Assembly (NCBI RefSeq): GCF_024679245.1 | Contig: NC_090188.1 | Coordinates: forward strand, 38,111,492-38,175,491 | Length of the DNA stretch: 64,000 bases | From: Pseudorasbora parva | Taxonomy: Eukaryota; Chordata; Actinopteri; Cypriniformes; Gobionidae | Reading direction: 5' to 3' | Shown: positions 11,035 through 23,007 of the stretch, one piece after another | Position numbering within the stretch: position 1 is the first letter of the stretch | How the letters are laid out: every line of letters begins with the position of its first letter | Notes under the pieces: model-generated | Seen by the model: only the letters and a program-made list of their open reading frames with translations | Told to the model about the DNA's origin: nothing | The model's database searches: none | Made by a program: the position numbers and the translations under genes

Positions 11035-11490
11035 TGCATGCTTGCGCGTGTGTGTGTGTGTGTGTGTGTAGTGTGACTGGGAGGCGTGGCTTCTGATTAC
11101 CATTCATCAGATCACCACCACCACCTGCTGCACTTGATTACCCGGTCTACATATTGGCTTGCTAACCACCCTGTGTTTGTAAGATCATTTGGTGTTGTTC
11201 TGTGGTTCTCCTTCCATTTCATCCGGGGTTTGCTGTTTTCATGGATTCTGTTTGTGTTCTGTGGATGTCTTCACCGTGGTGGATCAGCTCCTGGATCTGG
11301 TTGCCCATTGAGTCCCTGCGTCACCCGGATCAAAGCCTGCTTACATCGTCTGACTTGCATATTACTGACTGTTGTAAAAAGAGATGGAACCAGCTTAAAC
11401 GTCTGACTCCCTTTGTATCTACTATCTGTGTTCTGAGAAATAAAGATCTTGTATTGCACTCTCATTTGAATCCGCTTCTGTTTCATGACA
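10910..11490 (+). mobile_element. LTR-like unit containing a (TG)n tract
   Basis: The segment begins TGTCACGGTTCATG and ends TTTCATGACA, so its ends are short inverted repeats of the TGTCA/TGACA type. An AATAAA about 50 bp before the right end is placed as in an R-U5 region. No convincing TSD was found (left ATATG, right TAATG), so a solo LTR is only a hypothesis. A long (TG)n lies inside it. The 60-106-codon frames over this region are not convincing as genes. Confidence 0.4.
10939..11069. repeat. (TG)n microsatellite
   Basis: About 45 TG dinucleotides to 11030, then a short interruption and a second (TG)n to 11069. Frames through it encode only Cys-Val or His-Thr alternation and are not genes. 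Confidence 0.98.
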
Positions 11491-12000
11491 TAATGTGCAC
11501 CAGAAACAAATGAGTAAAAATTATAATTGGACTTGCCTGCAATTCCAATAATAATTATTATATTTTTAAAGTGCTGGTATCTGTGACCTCCTGTGGGGCT
11601 CAAAGTTCAGCTGCAGACTATAAGTGTCGATCTTCCACAGGAGACGCAGTCTTTGAAGTGAACTACTCAAGGTATTATGAAGCTCAAGGGTCAAACTGCT
11701 AGGAAATCTTTGTTCTTTTGTCAGGTTGAATATGTTAGGAATTTTAATAAAAAGGTTACCCGCTCAGACATTAAAGGTAAAAATGTGTGACTTAATGTAA
11801 AAACGAAATATTGCAATAAACTCTTAAATCAGCGCACAATTGAAGAATGAAAGTTGCTAAATCACATTTTGAAATAAGGTGGCATGGTTGACAAAATGAG
11901 TGCTAAATTTGATCTCGCCTTGATTAGCTTGTTCAAGTGTGTTTGATTAGGGTTGAATTTAAACTCTGCTGAAAAATCCAGTATAAACCCGCATGAATTC
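11491..12000. other. Intergenic DNA, nothing recognised
   Basis: No exon, RNA gene or bounded repeat could be supported in this stretch. Confidence 0.35.
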
Positions 12001-12007
12001 TATGTTC

Positions 12008-12125
12008 GGCCAGGCTGGTTAGGGCTTGTGGAGCAGCATCTCATGCTGGTCCACCAGCTCTCCCGCTGCTTCCCATACTGGGGACCAGCAAACCAGCAAA
12101 AAGGCACCCCATGCTGGTCCCAGCA
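12008..12125. repeat. CTGGT/ACCAG-rich interspersed repeat fragment
   Basis: GCTGGT and ACCAGC motifs alternate on both orientations (CATGCTGGTCC near 12041 and 12110, GACCAGCAAACCAGC near 12085), giving internal complementarity. This resembles a short foldback repeat common in fish; the ends were not located. Confidence 0.4.
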
Positions 12126-12426
12126 TCCAAAATATATCTGATGCATCCCCTGCTATAGAGGCACTAGTGTCCGAATTCAGTTCACAAGTGGACCATATCT
12201 ATGAGGGGCCACGTAGGATTTAAATCAAACTTCGCTTATCAATACATACATAACACACGTGCATATACACCTATACATTACTCGCATATACATGTATACT
12301 ATTGGATGTTCAAAATACATATATGAAATACACGTGCACACTAATATGAAATCCATACCAATACATATAATGTTAATAATGAATGCATACACACTTGTGA
12401 ATAACTTGCATATACATATACACTTT

Positions 12427-13084
12427 CATGCATATACACCTATAAACACTCACACATACATATAAACTTCCATGCATATACACCTATAAACACTCGCATA
12501 TACATATAAACTTTCATGCATATACACCTATAAACACTCGCATATACATATAAACTTTCATGCATATACACCTATAAACACTCACATATAAACTTTCATG
12601 CATATACACCTATAAATACTCGCATATACATATAAACTTCCATGCATATACACCTATAAATACTCGCATATACATATAAACTTCCATGCATATACACCTA
12701 TAAATACTCGCATATACATATAAACTTTCATGCATATACACCTATAAACACTCGCATATACATATAAACTTTCATGCATATACACCTATAAACACTCGCA
12801 TATGCATATAAACTTCCATGCATATACACCTATAAATACTCGCATATACATATAAACTTTCATGCATATACACCTATAAATACTCGCATATACATATAAA
12901 CTTTCATGCATATACACCTATAAACACTCGCATATACATATAAACTTCCATGCATATACACCTATAAATACTCGCATATACATATAAACTTTCATGCATA
13001 TACACCTATAAATACTCGCATATACATATAAACTTCCATGCATATACACCTATAAATACTCGCATATACATATAAACTCACTGC
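12427..13084 (+). repeat. 44-bp minisatellite, left arm
   Basis: About 15 units of 44 bp. Each contains CATGCATATACACCTATAAA followed by YACTCGCATATACATATAAA and CTTYC. A few units are shorter or carry CACACA variants. It is the inverted counterpart of the array at 20283-20855, with more copies here. Confidence 0.95.
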
Positions 13085-13180
13085 ACGCAGACACACCTAC
13101 TCACTCGCACATACATATAAACTCGATGCGCGCGTACACATCCATAAAACACTCGCGCACACATACAAAATAAAATGTGG

Positions 13181-14467
13181 ATGCAAGCTTTAGTTCGATC
13201 TCAAAATGGGCGGGCACAAAACGCCCTTTTCCTCTGATTGGTCAGCCAAAGATCAAGCCGTGCCATTCTTATCTCCAGAACTCCGCTCCGCGCAATCTTC
13301 ATTTATAGGCCTAGCGCTTCTTACAATACATATTATTTCAAAGCAGCTTTACAGATAATATAAAAATTAATAGACATAGTTTTTTTGGCTTTACCAACAG
13401 CTCTAAGATAAAGTTTATCGAGCTATTAAAGTTCTTGATTGAATCACTTTCGTTGTAAAAATCATTAACTCAAGACGCTTAAATTACATCTTTTTAACTG
13501 AAAACAGAACAGAAACAGAAATGTTTAATCCGCTCTTGCCGTTCATTTACATGTTTTAGAAACTATGAATTAACACATTGAAAAATAAAGCCAGAGATGA
13601 ATATATATTTCGATATTTATTGCCACCAATTAGCATCATATATTAGTTAGTCAAACAAGGCTACCTTTTTAAAATAGCTATATCTTATTAAATATAGGCA
13701 TGCCATCTTTTAATTTAAAATCTCAAATTTATTCAATACAGTTAGAGTTTGAAACTATATTGTTTCAGCCCAATATCCTGCGCTGCAAAGGTGGCAATGT
13801 AGCATCTGAAGTTGCTTATAGATGTATTTACACAATTTAATGCTGAGAGAGTTCTGTTCATTCACACAGCAGAGCAAATATATAACCTAATGCAATGACA
13901 TTAGTTTTATGTTTTATACAAAATGCTTTGAATACAGAAATATAAAATAGAATTACAAGATGAAACGAATTTTAAATATTGCCAGTAGGTGGCAGCAAGT
14001 CACTGTGTTAATGAATGAGTCATTTTGTTCAGTTGATTCGCTCGAACCGCTGATTCATTCAATAATACAAAGGCTGTATGGCTGGTGAGTCACTCAACCG
14101 ATTTGTTCAAAGACTCGGATTCATTCACGAATTAACTAGCTTACTCTGTGCGCCTTATGTTGCGAGTCGCACAATGATCTGGTTTGCTTTAGAAATTAAG
14201 CTGGCAGAAAAAATAAAGCATTGTTTTTATTGGACTGCTGATCACTTCACTGCAACATTCTCTCTTTTATTAGTCTGGCTGTTTGATGAGAACAAGATTA
14301 AATGTAGTTGCACTAAACTCTGTTAATAATCCGTACAAGGATATATATATATTCTGTTGCGCAATGCGCGGAGAACTGAAGGCGCGGCTTGATCTTTGGT
14401 TGACCAATCAGCGGAAAGGGGCGTTTTGTTCCCGCCCATGTTGAGATCGAATATTCAAGCTGTTTAT

Positions 14468-14501
<34 letters not shown>

Positions 14502-14666
14502 CATTTGGCGGATTAGAACAGAGTGTGATTAAAACAAAAATAAAAATATGAGGGGGAAAAACGACTCAAGGTTTGTTTATTTATTCTCATAGGGAGGGTC
14601 GAATATATGATAAAGGAATGCTTTCTTATTTTTTCCGTTTGGAAGACAAAAAGGAAAAAACAAATT
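13181..14666. repeat. Left-arm-only segment bounded by its own inverted repeat
   Basis: This 1.5 kb has no counterpart in the right arm. Its edges are inverted: about 13195-13300 (GATCTCAAAATGGGCGGG, CTGATTGGTCAGCCAAAGATC) pairs with about 14350-14450 (GATCTTTGGTTGACCAATC, CCCGCCCATGTTGAGATC). A diverged third copy of the same GGGCGG...ATTGGTCA module lies inside the inner arm at about 14848-14930. The structure suggests a TIR element inserted in one arm only. A 31-T run occupies 14471-14501. The 82-codon frame at 14078-14326 has no recognised domain. Confidence 0.6.
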
Positions 14667-16776
14667 GTCCGTGTATCATCTGATCATTTCATTTACTGTT
14701 TGAAATGGAATAACGAGAATACATAAATCGTCTCGTTTATTCGTTTTTTTGTTTAGTTTAAAAACGAAAAATGAGATTTTGGCTCGATTTTTCATATTTC
14801 GTTTGCGGTTTATAAAACGGTTTATGGGTTTGATATTTCGTTTCCACACGTGGGCGGCGCCGAAACGCCTCTTTCATCTGATTGGTCAAACAGCTCCGCC
14901 TTCAGCGCGAGCTCTTCATTCTGTCAGGCAGAATACAAGTGCGGGACTGACAAATGCAATTTAATTAAAATACATGTCCGAAAACACCACACACTGCTAA
15001 CTACACACAATATTTAAAGCAGAAATATGTTGCTATATGAAAGATGTTGTCACGTAATTCGTGCTGTTGCGATTTGCAAGCGACCCCCATTAATGTGAGC
15101 CATAGGCTATTATTTGAGTATGATAGCCTGTTTCTCATTGATAAATACGGTGCAAATAGTCCCGTCTCTTTGGATAAAAGGGAAATGGAAATAAAAATAA
15201 ATAACAGGCTGAACTGTACATGATAATATGTCTGTGATATTTGCCACTCTCGTCTTTTATTTACATCAAAAGGCAGGTAGGCATGTGTGACATGTCAATA
15301 ATCAAGAAAATTGAATAGAAATACAGTTTATATTTGTGAATGTGTCTATTCTGTTCACGTGAAAAGAAAGAGACAGAAAAGTGAGAAGTATCAGTAAACA
15401 TACATTAATTGATACTGACAAAATTAGCAGTTTGGGTTTAATTAAAATCATGTCGGTTGAAGAGCACGACATACCTTTAAAATCGTATTATTTTTATTAT
15501 AAAACAGATAATAAATAATGAATTGGGTGATGTTTCTCTGAGTTGTCTTTATTAAGTTTGCTTGAGAGCTCCAGCATATAGTCCTATTTAAATATTATTT
15601 ATTATTAATATTATGAGAACTATAATGCTTCACCAAACTCAGCTCAGACCTTCAGACTGGTCTGACTCACTTATATATTTTCTAACGGGTCAGACTTACT
15701 TTCCCAAAAAATCCCATTGACTTGCGTTATCTGAGCAATTAAGGCCGTAATGATTAAAGCTGTCCACTAGAGGGGGCGACAGGATAAGTCTTTTCTACTC
15801 ACTTTCCCTGTTTGCAACAGTTTAAATGACAAATTAATTTCATTCATAAATAGGCCATATCTGTCTATGAGAACAAGCTTTACACTTCAAGCTGTACAAC
15901 TTATTAAAACTTGAACACTGCTTCAGAGTTTGCCACTCTTTAGTTTCTTTTAAGATATTCACACTTTTGCATTTAGGGCCTAATGTTTGTCCATCTGGAA
16001 CTTGCATTTGTAATGAGCGTTATATTTTAAGCCCTACTTGCTGTTGATAAATTTTATTCATGTAAAGAGCTAATGTCAGGGCAAATGTCCTGCAAAGTTT
16101 AGCTCGACTATTTATATAGGCCAATGTACACTAAATGTCAGTAATGTACACTTGTAATTAAAAAATACTGTAAAGTATTACATTTAGCAAATCACTACAT
16201 CACAAGTAATATAACAATATTTTTTTTAAATAAAAATTTGATTGAGTAAACAAGATATTTGTATTTGTAAATATGTTTTTATATTTTGAATTTGTCACTA
16301 GGCTTAACTCAACATTGGCAGCCATTGATAAATTAGAGAATACGATTTCAAGGCCGTATTCATTCATTATAAAATAGTATCTAAGTATTTTTTGGTGATG
16401 ATGATCTTGTTTTATATTATATATATATATATTTAAGGAGGGATAAGTCAAAGTAATTTATGTGGTAACCTTTTTCTTTTTTTAAATTGTCACAGAGATG
16501 CTGAAAAAGCTGCCCTTCACTACCTTAAATAGCAAATCGAGTAGCGGTTGGAGGCCTCTCAGGTTTTGGAGAATGTATCCAGACAGATTCAAGACATGGT
16601 TTCCAGTACATAGGGAGCAGCACAAAGGGCAAACCTAGCAAGTTCCAGATGGACAAACATTAGGCCCTAAATGCAAAAGTGTGAATATCTTAAAAGAAAC
16701 TAAAGAAGCGTGGAGAAACCCATCGCTATCTCAGCTAATACAGATAATGATCCAGAATCAAATCTGAGGGAGAAAT
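14667..16776 (+). repeat. Inner arm, left copy, of the large inverted repeat
   Basis: This 2110-bp segment is the reverse complement of 17871-19980. Every anchor tested obeys left plus right coordinate equal to 34647, so there is no indel over the whole arm. Only single-base differences were noticed (near 14695 and 16760). The arm contains short frames mirrored in the other arm, but none resembles a known protein. Confidence 0.95.
15938..16705. repeat. 68-bp inverted repeats nested in the left inner arm
   Basis: A 68-bp sequence at 15938-16005 (CTTTAGTTTCTTTTAAGATA onward) recurs as its reverse complement at 16638-16705. With the mirrored arm, four copies in alternating orientation exist within about 2.8 kb; the other two are near 17942-18009 and 18642-18709. 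The 768-bp unit they bound could be an independent TIR element that was present before the arm was duplicated. Confidence 0.9.
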
Positions 16777-17870
16777 CTTTCGGACTTGAACTGGACTCAA
16801 GCGTTCGGAACGTGAAAAATGTTCAGGTATTCAGTTAAATATGCAATTACAAAACTCAGTATGTTTCATCGGGAACATGCCCTGAATGTGCTCAAAGTTT
16901 CGAGACAGTTATAATGAAATTTATAAAAATGCGAACAACTAGTAATTAAAGGGGGGGTGAAATGCTGTTTCATGCATACTGAGCTTTTTACACTGTTAAA
17001 GACTTGGATTCCCATCCTAAACATAGACAAAGTTTCAAAAACTAATGTTGGACGTTTGATGGAGTATTTCTGTGTTAAAAATACTCCTTCCGGTTTCTCA
17101 CAAGTTTCGGCGAGTTTTTTTCGAGTATGGGTCTACTTGACGTTAATAGAGCGGAAGGTTCTTGTATGGGCCGTACGGGCTCTTCTCCCGGTAGGGTGCG
17201 CGCGCGCGCATGACTAGAGCGAGAGAGAGGAAATGCACGCCGTAAACAGTCTCTAAGATGCAGATCCAGTCGTCTGTGAACACTTATGTGGCGCCGCGCT
17301 TCTCTTTATTCCTATGGGTGACGTCGAGCGGCTTCAACGCTTCAGCGCAGCATTCCGGGAAGGCAGCGCTGCATTTGAACCGATTTGAATGCAGAAATGA
17401 CGGGAAGCTTCAAAACATCGCTTCAGTCGCGTCTCAAAGTGGATTTACACGCCACTGCTGTCAGGACTTTACCAAATCATACCAAAGACGTGTGTTTTTG
17501 ACGGAGCGGTCCCAGCGATAAAGGTTCGGTCCTGCTTTGGAAGCAGCCGGTGAGCTAAACTGCTTCAAATGTCTGTGCTGTTGGCTATCGTCGCGTGAGT
17601 AAACATCAGTAAACGACACGATCGTGTGCTTCGTCATTCAAATGCGCTAACGGTTACTCCACTGCTGTTCTCTGTATAACGTTACACTAGTCTGACGTGT
17701 AAAACCGTTTTGCTTGCTACTTCTAAGGTCTAGTCGCATACAATAGTCCATAAACCGAATCATGTCCTCATACACTGCGAGTAAACACACAGAAATGTTG
17801 ACAGGCCACTAAATACAGTCCATACCACAGAGACGGACGTCCTGATGTTGCCGTTTCTCCTGTTCAATTT
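16777..17870. mobile_element. Spacer of the foldback, with a TTAA-type transposon end
   Basis: Single-copy centre between the two arms. From 16946 it reads TTAA followed by AGGGGGGGTGAAATGC, which I recall as the terminus of a widespread cyprinid TTAA-target element (Kolobok- or piggyBac-like). The following CpG-rich 900 bp belongs to the same familiar repeat. The opposite terminus is not seen, so the copy is truncated or was the substrate in which the inversion arose. Frames of 86-87 codons at 16957-17521 are not recognised. Confidence 0.5.
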
Positions 17871-19980
17871 ATTTCTCCCTCAGATTTAATTCTGGATCAT
17901 TATCTGTATTAGCTGAGATAGCGATGGGTTTCTCCACGCTTCTTTAGTTTCTTTTAAGATATTCACACTTTTGCATTTAGGGCCTAATGTTTGTCCATCT
18001 GGAACTTGCTAGGTTTGCCCTTTGTGCTGCTCCCTATGTACTGGAAACCATGTCTTGAATCTGTCTGGATACATTCTCCAAAACCTGAGAGGCCTCCAAC
18101 CGCTACTCGATTTGCTATTTAAGGTAGTGAAGGGCAGCTTTTTCAGCATCTCTGTGACAATTTAAAAAAAGAAAAAGGTTACCACATAAATTACTTTGAC
18201 TTATCCCTCCTTAAATATATATATATATAATATAAAACAAGATCATCATCACCAAAAAATACTTAGATACTATTTTATAATGAATGAATACGGCCTTGAA
18301 ATCGTATTCTCTAATTTATCAATGGCTGCCAATGTTGAGTTAAGCCTAGTGACAAATTCAAAATATAAAAACATATTTACAAATACAAATATCTTGTTTA
18401 CTCAATCAAATTTTTATTTAAAAAAAATATTGTTATATTACTTGTGATGTAGTGATTTGCTAAATGTAATACTTTACAGTATTTTTTAATTACAAGTGTA
18501 CATTACTGACATTTAGTGTACATTGGCCTATATAAATAGTCGAGCTAAACTTTGCAGGACATTTGCCCTGACATTAGCTCTTTACATGAATAAAATTTAT
18601 CAACAGCAAGTAGGGCTTAAAATATAACGCTCATTACAAATGCAAGTTCCAGATGGACAAACATTAGGCCCTAAATGCAAAAGTGTGAATATCTTAAAAG
18701 AAACTAAAGAGTGGCAAACTCTGAAGCAGTGTTCAAGTTTTAATAAGTTGTACAGCTTGAAGTGTAAAGCTTGTTCTCATAGACAGATATGGCCTATTTA
18801 TGAATGAAATTAATTTGTCATTTAAACTGTTGCAAACAGGGAAAGTGAGTAGAAAAGACTTATCCTGTCGCCCCCTCTAGTGGACAGCTTTAATCATTAC
18901 GGCCTTAATTGCTCAGATAACGCAAGTCAATGGGATTTTTTGGGAAAGTAAGTCTGACCCGTTAGAAAATATATAAGTGAGTCAGACCAGTCTGAAGGTC
19001 TGAGCTGAGTTTGGTGAAGCATTATAGTTCTCATAATATTAATAATAAATAATATTTAAATAGGACTATATGCTGGAGCTCTCAAGCAAACTTAATAAAG
19101 ACAACTCAGAGAAACATCACCCAATTCATTATTTATTATCTGTTTTATAATAAAAATAATACGATTTTAAAGGTATGTCGTGCTCTTCAACCGACATGAT
19201 TTTAATTAAACCCAAACTGCTAATTTTGTCAGTATCAATTAATGTATGTTTACTGATACTTCTCACTTTTCTGTCTCTTTCTTTTCACGTGAACAGAATA
19301 GACACATTCACAAATATAAACTGTATTTCTATTCAATTTTCTTGATTATTGACATGTCACACATGCCTACCTGCCTTTTGATGTAAATAAAAGACGAGAG
19401 TGGCAAATATCACAGACATATTATCATGTACAGTTCAGCCTGTTATTTATTTTTATTTCCATTTCCCTTTTATCCAAAGAGACGGGACTATTTGCACCGT
19501 ATTTATCAATGAGAAACAGGCTATCATACTCAAATAATAGCCTATGGCTCACATTAATGGGGGTCGCTTGCAAATCGCAACAGCACGAATTACGTGACAA
19601 CATCTTTCATATAGCAACATATTTCTGCTTTAAATATTGTGTGTAGTTAGCAGTGTGTGGTGTTTTCGGACATGTATTTTAATTAAATTGCATTTGTCAG
19701 TCCCGCACTTGTATTCTGCCTGACAGAATGAAGAGCTCGCGCTGAAGGCGGAGCTGTTTGACCAATCAGATGAAAGAGGCGTTTCGGCGCCGCCCACGTG
19801 TGGAAACGAAATATCAAACCCATAAACCGTTTTATAAACCGCAAACGAAATATGAAAAATCGAGCCAAAATCTCATTTTTCGTTTTTAAACTAAACAAAA
19901 AAACGAATAAACGAGACGATTTATGTATTCTCGTTATTCCATTTCAAACAGGAAATGAAATGATCAGATGATACACGGAC
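17871..19980 (-). repeat. Inner arm, right copy, of the large inverted repeat
   Basis: Reverse complement of 14667-16776 over 2110 bp with no length difference. It ends at 19980 within GATGATACACGGAC; beyond that, 19981-20207 is specific to this side and lacks homology to the left-side insertion. Confidence 0.95.
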
Positions 19981-20282
19981 CTACACGGACCGCCAAGTAA
20001 GCACGTTTCGTAAAATTCTATTGCTTCAGTTGTAGCACGATCCCTCTCATGCGGTTAATATAGGCAGGTTACTTCCGTGTACACACAAATGACTTCCTTT
20101 TACACTGAAATGCCTTCCGTTTGCACTGAAAAGTTTACGCACAACCACATATGAAACACTCGCACATCCACATATGAAATCACTCGCATATATATATACA
20201 CAACTAAAGCATGCATCCACGTTTTATTTTGTATGTATGCGCGTTTTATGGATGTGTATGCGTGCATCGAGTTTATATGTAT

Positions 20283-20855
20283 ATGCGAGTATTTATAGGT
20301 GTATATGCATGGAAGTTAAATGTATATGCGAGTATTTATAGGTGTATATGCATGAAAGTTTATATGTATATGCGAGTATTTATAGGTGTATATGCATGAA
20401 AGTTTATATGTATATGCGAGTATTTATAGGTGTATATGCATGGAAGTTTATATGTATATGCGAGTATTTATAGGTGTATATGCATGGAAGTTTATATGTA
20501 TATGCGAGTATTTATAGGTGTATATGCATGAAAGTTTATATGTATATGCGAGTATTTATAGGTGTATATGCATGGAAGTTTATATGTATATGCGAGTATT
20601 TATAGGTGTATATGCATGAAAGTTTATATGTACATGCGAGTGTTTATAGGTGTATATGCATGAAAGTTTATATGTATATGCGAGTGTTTATAGGTGTATA
20701 TGCATGAAAGTTTATATGTATATGCGAGTGTTTATAGGTGTATATGCATGAAAGTTTATATGTATATGCGAGTATTTATAGGTGTATATGCATGGAAGTT
20801 TATATGTATGTGTGAGTGTTTATAGGTGTATATGCATGAAAGTGTACATGTATAT
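20283..20855 (-). repeat. 44-bp minisatellite, right arm
   Basis: About 13 units with GAGTRTTTATAGGTGTATATG and CATGRAAGTTTATATG, the exact inverse of the left array. Copy number is lower than on the left, as expected if tandem units changed in number after the inverted arms were formed. Confidence 0.95.
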
Positions 20856-21380
20856 GCAAGTTATTCACAAGTGTGTATGCATTCATTATTAACATTATAT
20901 GTATTGGTATGGATTTCATATTAGTGTGCACGTGTATTTCATATATGTATTTTGAACATCCAATAGTATACATGTATATGCGAGTAATGTATAGTTGTAT
21001 ATGCACGTGTGTTATGTATGTATTGATAAGCGAAGTTTGATTTAAATCCTACGTGGCGCCTCATAGTTTGTAGCCGTTTGAGTATAAACAACACCTGCAA
21101 AGTTTACGACGGTCAAAGTTCAAAGGGAGATCTTTTCTTTCACAGGATCACCCTCAAGTCATCCTAGGATTATATGACTTTCTTCTTTCCGATGAGCACA
21201 ATCAGAGTAATATTTAAAATGTCCTGGCTCTTCTCAGCTTTATAATGGCAGTGACTTTTGGGTCATTTTTGAAGTACTTAAAAATGCTTCTGTCTGTAAT
21301 AAAACTATTCCACACGACTCCAAGGGGTTAAAAAAAAAGTGGCGTGTTTGTGTAAGATTAAAAAAAAAAAAAAAAAATTA

Positions 21381-22460
21381 GGCCCGTCCTCACGAAGCCA
21401 GAGCTTTCCAATCTCTCCCCCCCCACCCCCTCATTTCAAGAAATATCTGTGTACAAATGAGATCACTGAAACTTACTCAAAATGATGTAGTATACATGCC
21501 AGGCCAGTGTGTGGCACTGTAATTCTGCCACAGAAATACACTAAAAACGGAGAAGAAGAGTTGTGGCTAGAACAAGGGGGTAATCTAGCACTCGGAAAGC
21601 GTTCCACCCATAGGGGCGGCCATCACCTGCTGTTAGCATCCCCTATTTTTACATAGCTTTTTTTGTAAAAATAGGCTAACGATTGCGTCATAACCAACAC
21701 GACTCTGTCGCACAGTTGAGAAATTACCGTATAGACAGGAGGAGACCCTCAGAGGTAATCTTTTACTGTCTATGAGACAGTCGGGGGGACGTGGAGACAT
21801 AAAGTCCGATAAAGTCAAGGGAGAAGAATGGGGAGAAGCCGATAGAGATCCAAAAGCAACAGGAGAAAACATTTAAACAACGTGATTCAGATTTCACTTT
21901 CCACAACTACTAGAAGACCTACAGCTGTCAGACAGGTTGCTCACGTCACATCTACGTCGTCGAGCTCAGTCTGAGCCTGCGCAGTTCGCTCAGCCATCAG
22001 GAAGTGTGTGCCTCTAATTGATCTCACTTTCTGCCCTTGAACTCAATGGGAACGCTCTGTCCATTTCTTTTACTGTCTATGGGCTAGAAGGGGTATAGCA
22101 CATAAGCGACAGTAAAAGAAATATAGCAGTGGTAGGAGGTGAGGCAAAATCTCGTGATAAAATAACAATAAATACATTTGCTCCTTTATAGATGTGTTTT
22201 ATTAACGTCTTTTTAGCGCACTTTTAAGTCTTTCACCATGCCGGATGTTGTGTGATGACATCACCATTTCACAAAATATATGGATTGGCTGTACACACAA
22301 AAACGTAAGATTGTCGTTTTCAGATTTATCCACTCTAGGACCCGGTTTCAGAAAATATTGTATTCATGCTTCCTAAATGCCGGATCCGTGTGGATAAAAC
22401 GCTGATACGGTATAAAATGTATAAGTTTACAGCTAAACGCGTCTCTGTGTGGACGGGGCC
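21381..22460 (-). mobile_element. PIF/Harbinger-like MITE, copy A, interrupted
   Basis: The ends are GGCCCGTCCTCACGAAGCC and, on the other side, GTGTGGACGGGGCC, so termini read GGCCCYGTCC...ACG inward from both ends. The flanking trinucleotide TTA is repeated (21378-21380 and 22461-22463). TWA TSDs and GG-starting TIRs fit PIF/Harbinger. The interior is homologous, in inverse orientation, to the 609-bp copy at 23609-24217; the extra length is mostly the nested insertion at 21573-22081. Confidence 0.7.
21573..22081. mobile_element. 509-bp element nested in MITE copy A
   Basis: The intact relative at 23609-24217 shows where copy A was broken. The inserted DNA starts CAAGGGGGTAATC, ends TTTTACTGTCTATG, and is bounded by the identical octamer GGCTAGAA (21565-21572 and 22082-22089). 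An 8-bp TSD suggests hAT. It carries no transposase frame. Confidence 0.75.
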
Positions 22461-22473
22461 TTAGTGTATCGCC

Positions 22474-22999
22474 CAGGGGCGTTTCTAGGATTTTCATTTT
22501 AGGGGGGCTCAGCCCCCAGTGAGGGTAGGCCTGTACTAGAAAAAAATGGTAACACTATTTAGTTTTGGGTCCAAATTGTGCTATTAACTAATAGCTTAAA
22601 AACTTGCATACCCAGAAGATAGCTGCTTACATTTATCTTACTTGACGTCGTTGAGTTGCGCTGCTAAAATTTGCGCTCAGTCTCAGCAGTTTCTGTGTGA
22701 CCATAAAGCCCGCCTACTCTGATTTGATTGGTTTTATCAAATATTTTGACATTGACGAGCGGTGACAGACCAATGACGCTCAGATTTACACACACACACA
22801 CACACCTCTGCATCTGACGTGCTCTGCGCTTTGCTCAGAGCCGCTGCAGATTGGAGAGACAGACTAAAAAACGTGACGAAGCTGAAGCCTCCCGCCAGTT
22901 TCATATATTTTAAAGGTTAATCACATATTTTTTAGGGGGGCTGAGGCATAAGTTTAGGGGGGCTGAAGCCCCCCTAAAAAGGGCCTAGCGACGCTCATG
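22474..22999. mobile_element. hAT-type non-autonomous element, 526 bp
   Basis: It begins CAGGGGCGTTTCTAGG and ends CCTAGCGACGCTCATG (TIR CATGAGCGTCGCTAGG). The flanking octamers are GTATCGCC (22466-22473) and GTATCACC (23000-23007), 7 of 8 identical. Subterminal GGGGGGCT and AGCCCCCC blocks are inverted. A short (CA)n lies near 22791. It abuts copy A almost directly. Confidence 0.8.
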
Positions 23000-23007
23000 G
23001 TATCACC

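Larger units (their letters stand above)
12201..21067. mobile_element. 8.9-kb foldback structure with minisatellite-bearing arms
   Basis: The ends are inverted: TATGAGGGGCCACGTAGG at 12201 and, read inward from the right end, CTATGAGGCGCCACGTAGG, followed by matching GATTTAAATCAAACTTCGC. Inside are outer arms with inverted 44-bp minisatellites (12201-13180 and 20208-21067), a left-only insertion (13181-14666), inner arms (14667-16776 and 17871-19980) and a spacer (16777-17870). No TSD could be seen and no transposase frame is present. A non-autonomous foldback transposon, a composite of nested transposons, or an inverted segmental duplication are all possible. Confidence 0.7.

Noticed and set aside
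10910..11490. Firm call of a solo LTR
   Set aside because: The ends look right but no matching target-site duplication was found, so it is kept only as LTR-like.
16200..18447. Identical 83-codon frames in both inner arms, as a conserved gene pair
   Set aside because: Their identity follows from the inverted duplication of DNA, and the sequence is AT-rich with no domain.
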